DNA of 64,000 bases from Xenophilus sp. E41 (GTDB lineage: Bacteria; Pseudomonadota; Gammaproteobacteria; Burkholderiales; Burkholderiaceae_C). A program made the translations under genes and the position numbers. Position 1 is the first letter of the stretch; the number at the start of each line of letters is the position of its first letter. Below the pieces are notes generated by a model, which did not search any database, was not told where the DNA came from, and was given only the letters and a program-made list of their open reading frames with translations. The stretch covers positions 457,366 to 521,365 of the forward strand of contig NZ_QPIB01000012.1 in NCBI RefSeq assembly GCF_003671765.1, written 5' to 3'. Shown here one piece after another: positions 10,025 through 17,738 of the stretch.

Positions 10025-10492
10025 ATGCGCGCCATGAATCCCGCCGAGGACCGCGACGCATTCAGCCAGAGGCTGCGGCTTTCGCTCGACCGCGCGGGGT
10101 GGAAGGTGATCGGCGCGACCGGTCTTGCCCGCGAATTCAACCGTCGCAGCAGCGGCCATCCGGTGACCGCCCATGCCACCCGCAAGTGGCTGCAGGGCGA
10201 GGCGATCCCGGCACAGGGCCGGCTGCAGGAACTGGCGCGCTGGCTCCAGGTGCCGCCGCAATGGCTGCGCTTCGGCGACGAGGATTCAGCCGCGGTGGAG
10301 CGGCCAGAGCCAGGAGTGTCCGAGGTGTCGGGAGCGTCGGCAGTGTCCGAGTCCTCACCCACGCCCTACGTGCCGGAGCTCGCGGCCAAGCTGGCCACCG
10401 ACCTGGCGCGGCTCACGCCCGAGCAGTTGCAGGTGGTCGCGACGCTGGTCGGTCTCCTGCTCAGCGAGCCGCCGCGCCCCAAGCAAGGCTAG
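10025..10492 (+). CDS. HTH transcriptional regulator (XRE-like)
   Basis: About 155 residues. The N-terminal half (residues 10-80) reads as a lambda-repressor-like helix-turn-helix: FSQRLRLSLDRAGW, then TGLAREFNRRS, then HATRKWLQGEAIPAQGRLQELARWLQV, a pattern common in small Comamonadaceae regulators. The C-terminal region is a Ser/Pro-rich linker plus an amphipathic helix (DLARLTPEQLQVVATLVGLL). ATG 10025 and ATG 10034 are both possible. Its stop codon overlaps that of the convergent SRPBCC gene on the tetranucleotide CTAG (10489-10492). The target is probably its own promoter; nothing shows a wider role. Confidence 0.75.
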   Translation: MRAMNPAEDRDAFSQRLRLSLDRAGWKVIGATGLAREFNRRSSGHPVTAHATRKWLQGEAIPAQGRLQELARWLQVPPQWLRFGDEDSAAVERPEPGVSEVSGASAVSESSPTPYVPELAAKLATDLARLTPEQLQVVATLVGLLLSEPPRPKQG

Positions 10493-10932
10493 GGCCGTGA
10501 GAGCGGCGCCTCGAGCAGCTCGCGCAGCGTGCGCAGATCGCGTGCGATCCACCGTGCATCCCGCTTGAAGGCCGCATCGTCCATGGCCGGCTGCCGCAGC
10601 AACGTGAACTGGAATTCGCACACGCCCTCGCCCAGGCCGATGACGCGAAAGGGCAAATAGATCTCGGCGGCGCCTTCGGGCACCTCGGGCGTCACCCAGT
10701 GGTCGAGCACGCCGAAGTCGTTGGCCGGCGCGAAGCGCACGCGGGCGCGGCTGCCCTCGGCAGTCTCGAAGCGCCAGTGCTCGCCCTCGCGCGTGAAGTG
10801 GCCGCTGGCGAGGCCGCTGGCCCATTCGGGCATGCGCAGCGGATCGGCGGCCAGCGCCCAGGCGCGCCGCCAGTCGCAGGCCACGCGCTCGACGATCACG
10901 CGCGTCAGGGTGGGAACAAGCGCATCAGTCAT
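10489..10932 (-). CDS. SRPBCC (START-like) superfamily protein
   Basis: A 147-residue protein with the helix-grip pattern of the polyketide cyclase/dehydrase-like fold: VIVERVACDWRRAWALAADPLRMPEWASGL near the N-terminus, then alternating strands and a long C-terminal helix (DARWIARDLRTLRELLE). The ligand is unknown. Its start overlaps the recX stop by 8 bases, so it is translationally coupled to recA-recX on the same strand. Confidence 0.75.
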   Translation of the reverse strand: MTDALVPTLTRVIVERVACDWRRAWALAADPLRMPEWASGLASGHFTREGEHWRFETAEGSRARVRFAPANDFGVLDHWVTPEVPEGAAEIYLPFRVIGLGEGVCEFQFTLLRQPAMDDAAFKRDARWIARDLRTLRELLEAPLSRP

Positions 10933-11377
10933 CGTCGGCTCCGGTTCGCAGGACCTTGGCCACCGTGGCGCCCGCAAAGCCGCGCGCCAGGAGGAAGCGA
11001 GCCTGGCGGGCGCGCTCCTTGGCGTCCGACGGCGGCGCGTCGAAGCGGCGCTGCCACAGCGCGCGGGCGCGCTCCAGCTCGGTGGCCTGCAGACTCGACA
11101 CCGCCTCGGCCACGGCGTCGGGCGCGATGCCCTTGGCCTGCAGCTCCTGCCGCACCCGGGCCGCACCCAGCCGCGGCGCGCGCTGGTGCAGCACCGACTG
11201 CACGACCCGCGCCTCGCTGATGAAGTCCTTGGCCGCCAGCTCGTCGAGTGCGCGCGCCAGCGTGCCGGGCTCTTCCTCGTGCCGCGCGAGCTTGCGTTCC
11301 AGCTCGGCCCGCGAATGCTCGCGCTGGCTGAGCAGTCGCAGCGCGCGGCCCTTGAGCGAAGGAGCGGAAAAAGCCAT
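10925..11377 (-). CDS. recX: RecX, RecA regulatory protein
   Basis: A 150-residue, mostly helical protein with the RecX three-helix repeats: LKGRALRLLSQREHSRAELERKL, then DELAAKDFISEARVVQSVLHQRAPRLGAARVRQEL, then a third repeat ending FLLARGFAGATVAKVLR. It binds in the groove of RecA filaments and limits their growth. It follows recA on the same strand, but 202 bases separate them and hold two repeat elements. Confidence 0.93.
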   Translation of the reverse strand: MAFSAPSLKGRALRLLSQREHSRAELERKLARHEEEPGTLARALDELAAKDFISEARVVQSVLHQRAPRLGAARVRQELQAKGIAPDAVAEAVSSLQATELERARALWQRRFDAPPSDAKERARQARFLLARGFAGATVAKVLRTGADDD

Positions 11378-11450
11378 TTGCTATGAATTCGACAGCTGCC
11401 TGCGCCCACGGGATGGGCGCCGGAGGGCAATTCGGCTCGGAATCATGGAC
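11378..11450 (+). repeat. Intergenic repeat family R1, copy 1
   Basis: TTGCTATGAATTCGACAGCT and the following GC-rich half ending ATTCGGCTCGG match four other sites in the window (14251, 44782, 47009, 54663). It lies directly upstream of the recX start. The layout is an AT-rich TTGCTA..ATTCGATAGCT head, then a GGGCGC/GGGCC tail. Confidence 0.75.
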
Positions 11451-11451
11451 T

Positions 11452-11579
11452 TGGGACGCCAAAGGCGCGAGGCGTCGTGAAGGGGGCGGAAGAAACACGG
11501 GATGTCCCGTGATTTCCTTTTTCCGCGCCCTCTGCGAAACCTCCGCGCCCTCTGCGTTCGGCTGCCCGATCCCGCTTTG
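11452..11579. repeat. Imperfect inverted-repeat element A (recA 3' side)
   Basis: Arms rich in CGCAGAGGGCGC flank a central hairpin CACGGGA-TG-TCCCGTG. The stretch 11545-11564 is the exact complement of 13286-13305 in element B, and the similarity continues to the recA stop codon with one mismatch. It may act as a terminator or mRNA-stabilising hairpin for recA. Confidence 0.7.
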
Positions 11580-12650
<1,071 letters not shown>

Positions 12651-12713
12651 CTCGAAACTCCTTGAAAAACAACGGGTTGGGCTTGAATCGCTCCAGCTGC
12701 GATTAACGACAGG

Positions 12714-12729
12714 CTGGATGCATGACCAG
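12714..12729 (-). promoter_or_regulatory. LexA (SOS) box candidate for recA
   Basis: CTGGATGCATGACCAG matches the CTG-N10-CAG LexA layout with a CTGG/CCAG dyad. It sits immediately downstream of the -10 element and 64 bases before the recA start, where a repressor would block transcription. Confidence 0.65.
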
Positions 12730-12730
12730 T

Positions 12731-12758
12731 AATGTAGCGGCTCATACTTTTCTTGGAA
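12731..12758 (-). promoter_or_regulatory. recA promoter candidate
   Basis: Read on the minus strand, TTCCAA (12753-12758) and TACATT (12731-12736) are separated by 16 bases, a reasonable sigma70 pair. The LexA-like box follows at once and the MarR-type dyad begins 6 bases further upstream. Confidence 0.5.
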
Positions 12759-12764
12759 GCCTCT

Positions 12765-12789
12765 TTTTAGTCAGTTTGCCTGACTAAAA
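12765..12789. promoter_or_regulatory. MarR-type operator
   Basis: TTTTAGTCAG at 12765-12774 and CTGACTAAAA at 12780-12789 are perfect 10-base inverted arms around TTTGC. Length and AT-rich ends fit a MarR dimer site. It ends 6 bases before the MarR start codon and adjoins the divergent recA promoter. Confidence 0.75.
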
Positions 12790-12795
12790 TTCGCC

Positions 12796-13272
12796 ATGGC
12801 CGCCCCCCCTGACGACGACGCCTGGCGCCAGACCCACCTGGGCCGCCTGCTGGGCCATGCGATGCGCCGCTTCGACGCCCGCGTGTTCGAACTCATGGCG
12901 CACGACGTCGAGGTGCCGCTCGCGCTGTCGAACCTGGCGGCGCGCCAGCAGGTGACGGCAGCGCACATCCACATCACCCGCCACCTGGCGCGCGGCGGCT
13001 CGCGCCTGACCGACCTGGCCGAGAGCGCCGGCATGAGCAAGCAGGCCATGGCCGCCCTGGTCGACCAGTGCGCGGCCTGGGGCCTGGTCACCCGCGAGCC
13101 CGACCCGCACGATGCACGCGCCCGCCGTGTCGTCTTCACGGCCGATGGCCTGGCTTGGCTGGATGCCTTCCGCCGCTCGGTGGCACAGGCCGAGGCCGAG
13201 TTCCGCGCCAGCGTGGGCGAGGAGGTGGCGACGGTGGTGGCGCTGGGGTTGGAGGCGTATGCGGGGTCTTGA
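12796..13272 (+). CDS. MarR-family transcriptional regulator
   Basis: A 158-residue winged-helix regulator. The recognition region is GGSRLTDLAESAGMSKQAMAALVDQCAAWGLVTREPDPHDARARRV (about residues 73-118), with the wing DPHDARAR typical of MarR. The perfect dyad just upstream is presumably its own operator. There is almost no leader between that dyad and the ATG and no ribosome-binding sequence, so the message may be leaderless or the dyad may lie in the promoter itself. The effector and targets are unknown. Confidence 0.88.
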   Translation: MAAPPDDDAWRQTHLGRLLGHAMRRFDARVFELMAHDVEVPLALSNLAARQQVTAAHIHITRHLARGGSRLTDLAESAGMSKQAMAALVDQCAAWGLVTREPDPHDARARRVVFTADGLAWLDAFRRSVAQAEAEFRASVGEEVATVVALGLEAYAGS

Positions 13273-13412
13273 AAGCGGGATCGGACAGCCGAACGCAGAG
13301 GGCGCAAAGGATTCGCAGAGGCCGCAGAAGGAACAACCAAAAGATTTCTTCTGGCTTTTCTGCGTTCTCTGCGTCATCTTTGCGCTCTCAGCGTCCGGAA
13401 GCCCGCCTTCCT
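13272..13412. repeat. Imperfect inverted-repeat element B
   Basis: The left arm (13286-13325, CGCAGAGGGCGCAAAGG type) and right arm (about 13358-13400, CTGCGT..CTTTGCGCTCTCAGCG) are inverted partners around a short loop. The left arm is nearly identical to the recA-side arm of element A. It fills the MarR to response-regulator spacer. Confidence 0.7.
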
Positions 13413-13439
13413 AGAATCCCGCACCCTCGGAGACACCTC

Positions 13440-14114
13440 ATGCGCATCCTCATTGCCGAAGACGACCAGGTCCTGGCCGACGCGCTGCTGCGCAGCCTGC
13501 GCACCTCGGGCGCCGCGGTGGACCACGTGGCCAACGGCTCGCAGGCCGATGCGGCACTGATGACGAATTCCGAGTTCGACCTGCTGATCCTCGACCTCGG
13601 CCTGCCCCAGCTGCACGGGCTGGAGATCCTCAAGCGACTGCGCGCCCGCGGCTCGCAGATGCCGGTGCTGGTGCTGACGGCCGCCGATTCGGTGGAGGAG
13701 CGGGTCAAGGGCCTGGACCACGGCGCCGACGACTACATGGCCAAGCCCTTCTCGCTGCAGGAGCTGGAGGCGCGCGTGCGCGCCCTCACGCGCCGCGGCA
13801 TGGGCGCCACCAGCAACGCGATCAAGCACGGCCCGCTGCTGTACGACCAGGCCGGGCGGGTGGCGACCATCGACGGCAAGATGGTCGAGCTGTCGGCGCG
13901 CGAGCTGGGCCTGCTGGAGGTGCTGCTGCAGCGCGCCGGCCGGCTGGTGAGCAAGGACCAGCTGGTCGAGCGCCTGTGCGAATGGGGCGAAGAGGTCAGC
14001 CTCAACGCCATCGAGGTCTACATCCACCGGCTGCGCAAGAAGATCGAGAAGGGGCCGATCCGCATCGCCACCGTGCGGGGGCTGGGGTACTGCCTGGAAA
14101 AGATTCCGGGGTGA
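13440..14114 (+). CDS. OmpR-family response regulator (TctD/QseB-like)
   Basis: A 224-residue two-domain regulator. The receiver domain (residues 1-120) has the acidic EDD, the phospho-acceptor Asp in LLILDLGLPQ near residue 51, Thr in LVLTAAD and Lys in YMAKPF. The C-terminal winged helix (about 128-220) ends with NAIEVYIHRLRKKIEK and VRGLGYCLEK. It pairs with the downstream kinase, although 199 bases of repeat DNA separate them. Confidence 0.93.
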   Translation: MRILIAEDDQVLADALLRSLRTSGAAVDHVANGSQADAALMTNSEFDLLILDLGLPQLHGLEILKRLRARGSQMPVLVLTAADSVEERVKGLDHGADDYMAKPFSLQELEARVRALTRRGMGATSNAIKHGPLLYDQAGRVATIDGKMVELSARELGLLEVLLQRAGRLVSKDQLVERLCEWGEEVSLNAIEVYIHRLRKKIEKGPIRIATVRGLGYCLEKIPG

Positions 14115-14124
14115 GCGACGCAAG

Positions 14125-14238
14125 GCGGACCGCCCTCCGCGAAGGGCGTGAAGGTCACGCGAAGGACGCAAAAAAATTCCTGGTTGTCCTTTCGCGACCT
14201 TCGCGTAACTTTTGCGTCCTTCGCGTATGGCGGTCCGC
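14125..14238. repeat. Strong inverted-repeat element C
   Basis: The outer arms GCGGACCGCC (14125-14134) and GGCGGTCCGC (14229-14238) are perfect, as are the inner arms GCGAAGGACGCAAAA (14159-14173) and its complement (14210-14224). The transcript could fold into one long stem between the response regulator and its kinase. The CGCGAAGGACGC core is related in style to elements A and B. Confidence 0.8.
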
Positions 14239-14250
14239 ATTCGTTGGCCC

Positions 14251-14313
14251 AATTGCTACAAATTCGATAGCTATCCGCGCTTGCCCCACCTGGCCCGCAG
14301 CCCGATTCGACCC
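14251..14313 (+). repeat. Intergenic repeat family R1, copy 2
   Basis: AATTGCTACAAATTCGATAG, then CTATCCGCGC and a GGCCCG..CCGATTCGA tail. It ends directly at the start codon of the sensor kinase, so it forms the 5' leader of that gene. Confidence 0.75.
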
Positions 14314-15873
14314 ATGAAAATCTTCCAGCGCGCCCAGCGTTCGCTGTTCGGGGAAATCCTGGACTGGATGCTCACGCCGCTGCTGCTGCTGGTGCCGGTG
14401 AGCATCGGCGTGACCTGGCTGGTGGCGCAGGGCATCGCCAACTCGCCCTACGACCGCGCACTGGAGCACAACGTGCGCACGCTGGCCCGCCTGCTGCAGC
14501 GCGAGCCGGCCGGCACGCCCTTCGTGCCGCCGGTGGCGCTGCGCGAACTGCTGCGTGGCGACGACGCCGACCACGTCTACTTCCAGATCCTCGACAGCGC
14601 CGGCGACGCCATCGCAGGGGACGGCGACCTGCCCGGCCCGAGCACGGAGGAGCGCCCGGTGCCCGGCGTCGCCTACCTGCGCGATGCCCACATGCGGGGC
14701 CAGCCGGTGCGCGTGGCCTACCTGTGGCTCGAGCTCGGCGACCACCCGGCCGATGCGCCGCGCACCCCGGCGGCGGGCCCGGGCGCCGGCGCCGCGTTCG
14801 CGCTGCAGCAGGTCGATGGCGACGCCACCGGCGCGCTGGCCGACCTCGCGGGCGCGGCGCCGCGGCCCCGCGGGCTGGTGCTGGTGCAGGTGGCCGAAAC
14901 GCGCGAGAAGCAATCGGTCCTGGCCACCGAGATCATCAAGGGCGTGCTGCTGCCGCAGTTCGCCATCCTGCCCTTGGCGGTGCTGCTGATCTGGCTCGCG
15001 CTGGTGCGCGGCATCAAGCCGCTGTCGGCGGTGGAGGCGCGCATCCGCGAGCGCCGCCCCGACGACCTGAGCCCGCTGGAGGAGTCGGCCGTGCCGCTGG
15101 AGGTGGTGCCGCTGGTGTCCTCGGTCAACGAGCTGCTGGGCAAGCTGAACGACTCGATGGCGACGCAGAAGCGCTTCCTGGCCGACGCGGCGCACCAGCT
15201 CAAGACGCCGCTGGCCGGGCTGCGCATGCAGGCCGACCTGGCGCAGCGCGACAACGCCGATGCCGAGGAACTGAAGAAGTCGCTCCAGCAGATCGGGCGC
15301 GCCAGCATCCGCGCCACCCACACGGTGAACCAGCTGCTGGCGCTGGCGCGGGCCGAGGGCGGCGTCGGCACCCTCACCCGCCAGCCCTGCGACCTGGCGC
15401 GGCTGACCATCGAGGTGGTGCGCGAGATGCTGCCGCGGGCGATGGAACGTTCGCTCGACCTGGGCTACGACGGCGCGCAGCCGGGCGCCCGCGGCGTGGA
15501 GCTGCAGGGCAACGCCACCTTGCTGCGCGAGCTGATCCGCAACCTGCTGGACAACGCGATCAACTACACGCCCTCGTCGCCCGAACGGCCGGGCGTGATC
15601 ACCGTCCACGTGCTGGCCGACCCCTTCGGCCACGTGCTGCTGCTGCAGGTGGAAGACTCGGGCCCCGGCATCGCCGAGGCCGACCGCGAGCTGGTCTTCG
15701 AGCCCTTCTACCGCGTGCTGGGCAACGAGGCCGACGGGTCCGGCCTGGGCCTGCCGATCGTGCGCGAGATCGCGGGACAGCACCGCGCGCGGGTCGAACT
15801 GGAGGATGCGCACCCCGGGCAGCACCCGCCGGGCACGCGCGTCACGGTGCGCTTCGACACCGCGCCGGACTGA
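14314..15873 (+). CDS. Sensor histidine kinase (TctE/QseC-like)
   Basis: A 519-residue membrane kinase. A first transmembrane helix (ILDWMLTPLLLLVPVSIGVTWLVAQG) is followed by a periplasmic domain of about 150 residues and a second helix near residues 213-232 (LPQFAILPLAVLLIWLALV). The HAMP-like linker leads to the phospho-acceptor His in FLADAAHQLKTPLAGLR. The ATPase part shows NLLDNAINY, VEDSGPGI and GSGLGLPIVREIA. The 2CSK-type N-terminus is that of TctE-like sensors, which often detect carboxylates; the ligand here is unknown. Confidence 0.92.
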   Translation: MKIFQRAQRSLFGEILDWMLTPLLLLVPVSIGVTWLVAQGIANSPYDRALEHNVRTLARLLQREPAGTPFVPPVALRELLRGDDADHVYFQILDSAGDAIAGDGDLPGPSTEERPVPGVAYLRDAHMRGQPVRVAYLWLELGDHPADAPRTPAAGPGAGAAFALQQVDGDATGALADLAGAAPRPRGLVLVQVAETREKQSVLATEIIKGVLLPQFAILPLAVLLIWLALVRGIKPLSAVEARIRERRPDDLSPLEESAVPLEVVPLVSSVNELLGKLNDSMATQKRFLADAAHQLKTPLAGLRMQADLAQRDNADAEELKKSLQQIGRASIRATHTVNQLLALARAEGGVGTLTRQPCDLARLTIEVVREMLPRAMERSLDLGYDGAQPGARGVELQGNATLLRELIRNLLDNAINYTPSSPERPGVITVHVLADPFGHVLLLQVEDSGPGIAEADRELVFEPFYRVLGNEADGSGLGLPIVREIAGQHRARVELEDAHPGQHPPGTRVTVRFDTAPD

Positions 15874-15876
15874 GGC

Positions 15877-16110
15877 TCAGGGCGCCGCGGCGGGCGGCGC
15901 GGATGGGGAGGATGGCGCTGCGTCCGCACCGCCGGATGCGGCCGGGGTGGGCGCGGCCGGCGTGCGCCGCACTTCCAGCAGCTCGGGCCGGATCTGCTGG
16001 CCCAAACGCTGCGGCTCGCGGTCGGCCGATTCGGTCGACGCGCCGCGCGACCACAGCCAGTAGCCGAGGTTGGCGACGACGAGGGCAGCAAGCAGCAGAC
16101 GCAGGACCAT
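15877..16110 (-). CDS. Short membrane-anchored protein, SPOR-protein N-terminus-like
   Basis: A 77-residue protein: an N-terminal helix MVLRLLLAALVVANLGYWLW, then a charged segment and an Ala/Pro/Ser-rich tail. In related genomes a SPOR-domain protein with a similar start commonly follows birA and coaX; here the SPOR domain is absent and no coaX lies between. The gene starts 23 bases after the birA stop. It may be a truncated relic or a distinct small anchor protein. Confidence 0.55.
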   Translation of the reverse strand: MVLRLLLAALVVANLGYWLWSRGASTESADREPQRLGQQIRPELLEVRRTPAAPTPAASGGADAAPSSPSAPPAAAP

Positions 16111-16133
16111 GGCGGGATTGTGCAGCGCTCGCT

Positions 16134-16946
16134 TCAGGGCAGCGCCATGCCGCGGGGCCGGACGCTGACCTCGGAGCTGTGGATCGCCTGCACGCCCGCC
16201 GGCGTGCGCACGCGCAGTTCGCCGCCCGGGCCGATGCCTTCGCACAGGCCGGCCTGGCCGTCGCTCAGGACCACCTCGCGCCCGCGCAGCGCATCCCGGG
16301 TCTCGAAGCGCGGCAGCACCGGCGCGAAACCCTGCGCCGCGAAGCGCAGCACCTCGGCCAGCAGCGGCGGCGCCAGCGACACGAGGGCCTGCTGCGGCGT
16401 GGCTTCGGGCTGCCACTGCCGCAGCCAGGCCGGCGGCGTGCGCATGGCCTCGCCTTCGCGCGCGCCGACGTTCAGCCCGATGCCGATCACCACCTGGCGG
16501 GTGGTGGCCGCGGCGCCGGGCAGCGAAGCGGTTTCGATCAGGATGCCGGCGAGCTTGCGGTCCGCGACCCACAGGTCGTTGGGCCACTTGAGCTTGACGC
16601 CGGCCGTGCCGTCAGGATCGAGCGATTCGGCCACGCTTACGCCCACGGCCAGCGACAGGCCCGACCAGTCCTGCGGCGCCAGCGGCAGCGCCAGCGAGAA
16701 GGTCAGCGATGCGGCCGGGTCGGCCGCGGCCTGGGCGCTCTGCCAGTCCCGGCCCAGGCGGCCCCGCCCGGCGGTCTGGCGCTCGGCCACGAGCAGCACG
16801 GGCCGGGCGTCGCCCGCACGGGCACGGCGCATCAGCTCGGTGTTGGTCGAATCGATGGACTCGACGGCCTCGACGGCGATCGCGGGCTCGTGCTGCGCCA
16901 AAGCGCGGCGCAGCGCATCGACGGCGGCGGGTGTCCAGGCGCTCAA
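16134..16946 (-). CDS. birA: Biotin--[acetyl-CoA-carboxylase] ligase
   Basis: A 270-residue class I biotin protein ligase lacking the N-terminal DNA-binding domain of E. coli BirA. It has the biotinyl-AMP loop TAGRGRLGRDWQS, the catalytic Lys region VKLKWPNDLWV, and a small C-terminal SH3-like domain (QAGLCEGIGPGGELRVRTPAGVQ). It activates biotin and transfers it to the carboxylase carrier protein. It begins directly after the SET-domain gene stop. Confidence 0.95.
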   Translation of the reverse strand: MSAWTPAAVDALRRALAQHEPAIAVEAVESIDSTNTELMRRARAGDARPVLLVAERQTAGRGRLGRDWQSAQAAADPAASLTFSLALPLAPQDWSGLSLAVGVSVAESLDPDGTAGVKLKWPNDLWVADRKLAGILIETASLPGAAATTRQVVIGIGLNVGAREGEAMRTPPAWLRQWQPEATPQQALVSLAPPLLAEVLRFAAQGFAPVLPRFETRDALRGREVVLSDGQAGLCEGIGPGGELRVRTPAGVQAIHSSEVSVRPRGMALP

Positions 16947-17564
16947 TCAGCCGCCCTTGCCTTTCCCGTCCTTCTTTTTCTTCTTCCTCTTGTCCTTGTT
17001 CTTCTTGCCGGCCTTCGCGTCCTTGCCGTCCTTGCTCTTCTTCTTTTTGTTCTTCTTCTTGCCCGGCACGTCGTCGTCCTTGGGCGAAAGCAGCGTGCCA
17101 CGGCAATTGGCCGAGCCGCACCAGCAGGGGAAGTCCGCCAGCAGCTGCGGCGTGTAGGGCTCGTCGATCACGAGGCCGTAGTCGTAGTTGAGCTCCTCGC
17201 CGGCCGGGATGTCGCGCAAGGCCTTGATGAAGATGCGGCCGCCCTCTTCGTCGGCCTCGCAGTTCGGGTCGCAGGAATGGTTGATCCAGCGCGCGGCGTT
17301 GCCCTTCACGCCGCCATCGATCACGCGCTCGTCATCGATGTGGAAGTAGAAGGTGTGGTTGGGCTGGGCCGGGTCGTGCGGGTGGCGGCGCAGCGCCTCT
17401 TCCCAATCGATCACCTCGCCCTTGTATTCGATCAGCCGCTCGCCCTTGGGGATGTCCTGCACGGCGAACACCCCGTTGCCGTGGACCCCCGAGCGCCGCG
17501 TCTGGATGCGGCGGCCGCCTGCGGGCGGCGAAGTCGATGGCGAGGAAGGGGATTTGGAGGGCAT
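16947..17564 (-). CDS. SET-domain protein lysine methyltransferase
   Basis: A 205-residue protein. The SET domain spans about residues 18-140: RRSGVHGNGVFAVQDIPKGE, then the catalytic WINHSCDPNCEA knot and NYDYG, followed by a post-SET zinc motif CWCGSANCRG. The last 40 residues are mostly Lys with Asp and Gly, like a histone-tail mimic, and may bind nucleic acid or act as a substrate. The stop abuts birA. The target protein is unknown. The promoter region contains a long alternating purine-pyrimidine tract. Confidence 0.88.
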   Translation of the reverse strand: MPSKSPSSPSTSPPAGGRRIQTRRSGVHGNGVFAVQDIPKGERLIEYKGEVIDWEEALRRHPHDPAQPNHTFYFHIDDERVIDGGVKGNAARWINHSCDPNCEADEEGGRIFIKALRDIPAGEELNYDYGLVIDEPYTPQLLADFPCWCGSANCRGTLLSPKDDDVPGKKKNKKKKSKDGKDAKAGKKNKDKRKKKKKDGKGKGG

Positions 17565-17585
17565 CGCCGAGTTCTGATAGTTTGA

Positions 17586-17638
17586 ATATGCACACATGCG
17601 CGCGTGTACACACGTACGTACGTGCGTGTGCACGCGCG
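17586..17638. promoter_or_regulatory. 53-bp alternating purine-pyrimidine tract (Z-DNA prone)
   Basis: Every base from 17586 to 17638 alternates purine and pyrimidine, built from CA/TG, CG and TA steps (for example GCGCGCGTGTACACACGTAC). It lies in the 174-base spacer between the divergent SET and topB genes. Such sequence can adopt left-handed DNA under negative supercoiling. Confidence 0.8.
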
Positions 17639-17738
17639 AGAGGCGCAGAGTATAGAGAGCCCCCGGCGCCCTGCCGGCGATGCCCGCCCCACGAGGGGCC
17701 GGCCCGCGCAGGCCGGGGCGAACTGTTGAGAGACCCAG

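Noticed and set aside
17581-17640. The alternating tract as coding DNA (a short frame with CARVHTYVRACARAR)
   Set aside because: The peptide is a by-product of the dinucleotide pattern, lies in a divergent promoter, and has no gene-like continuation.
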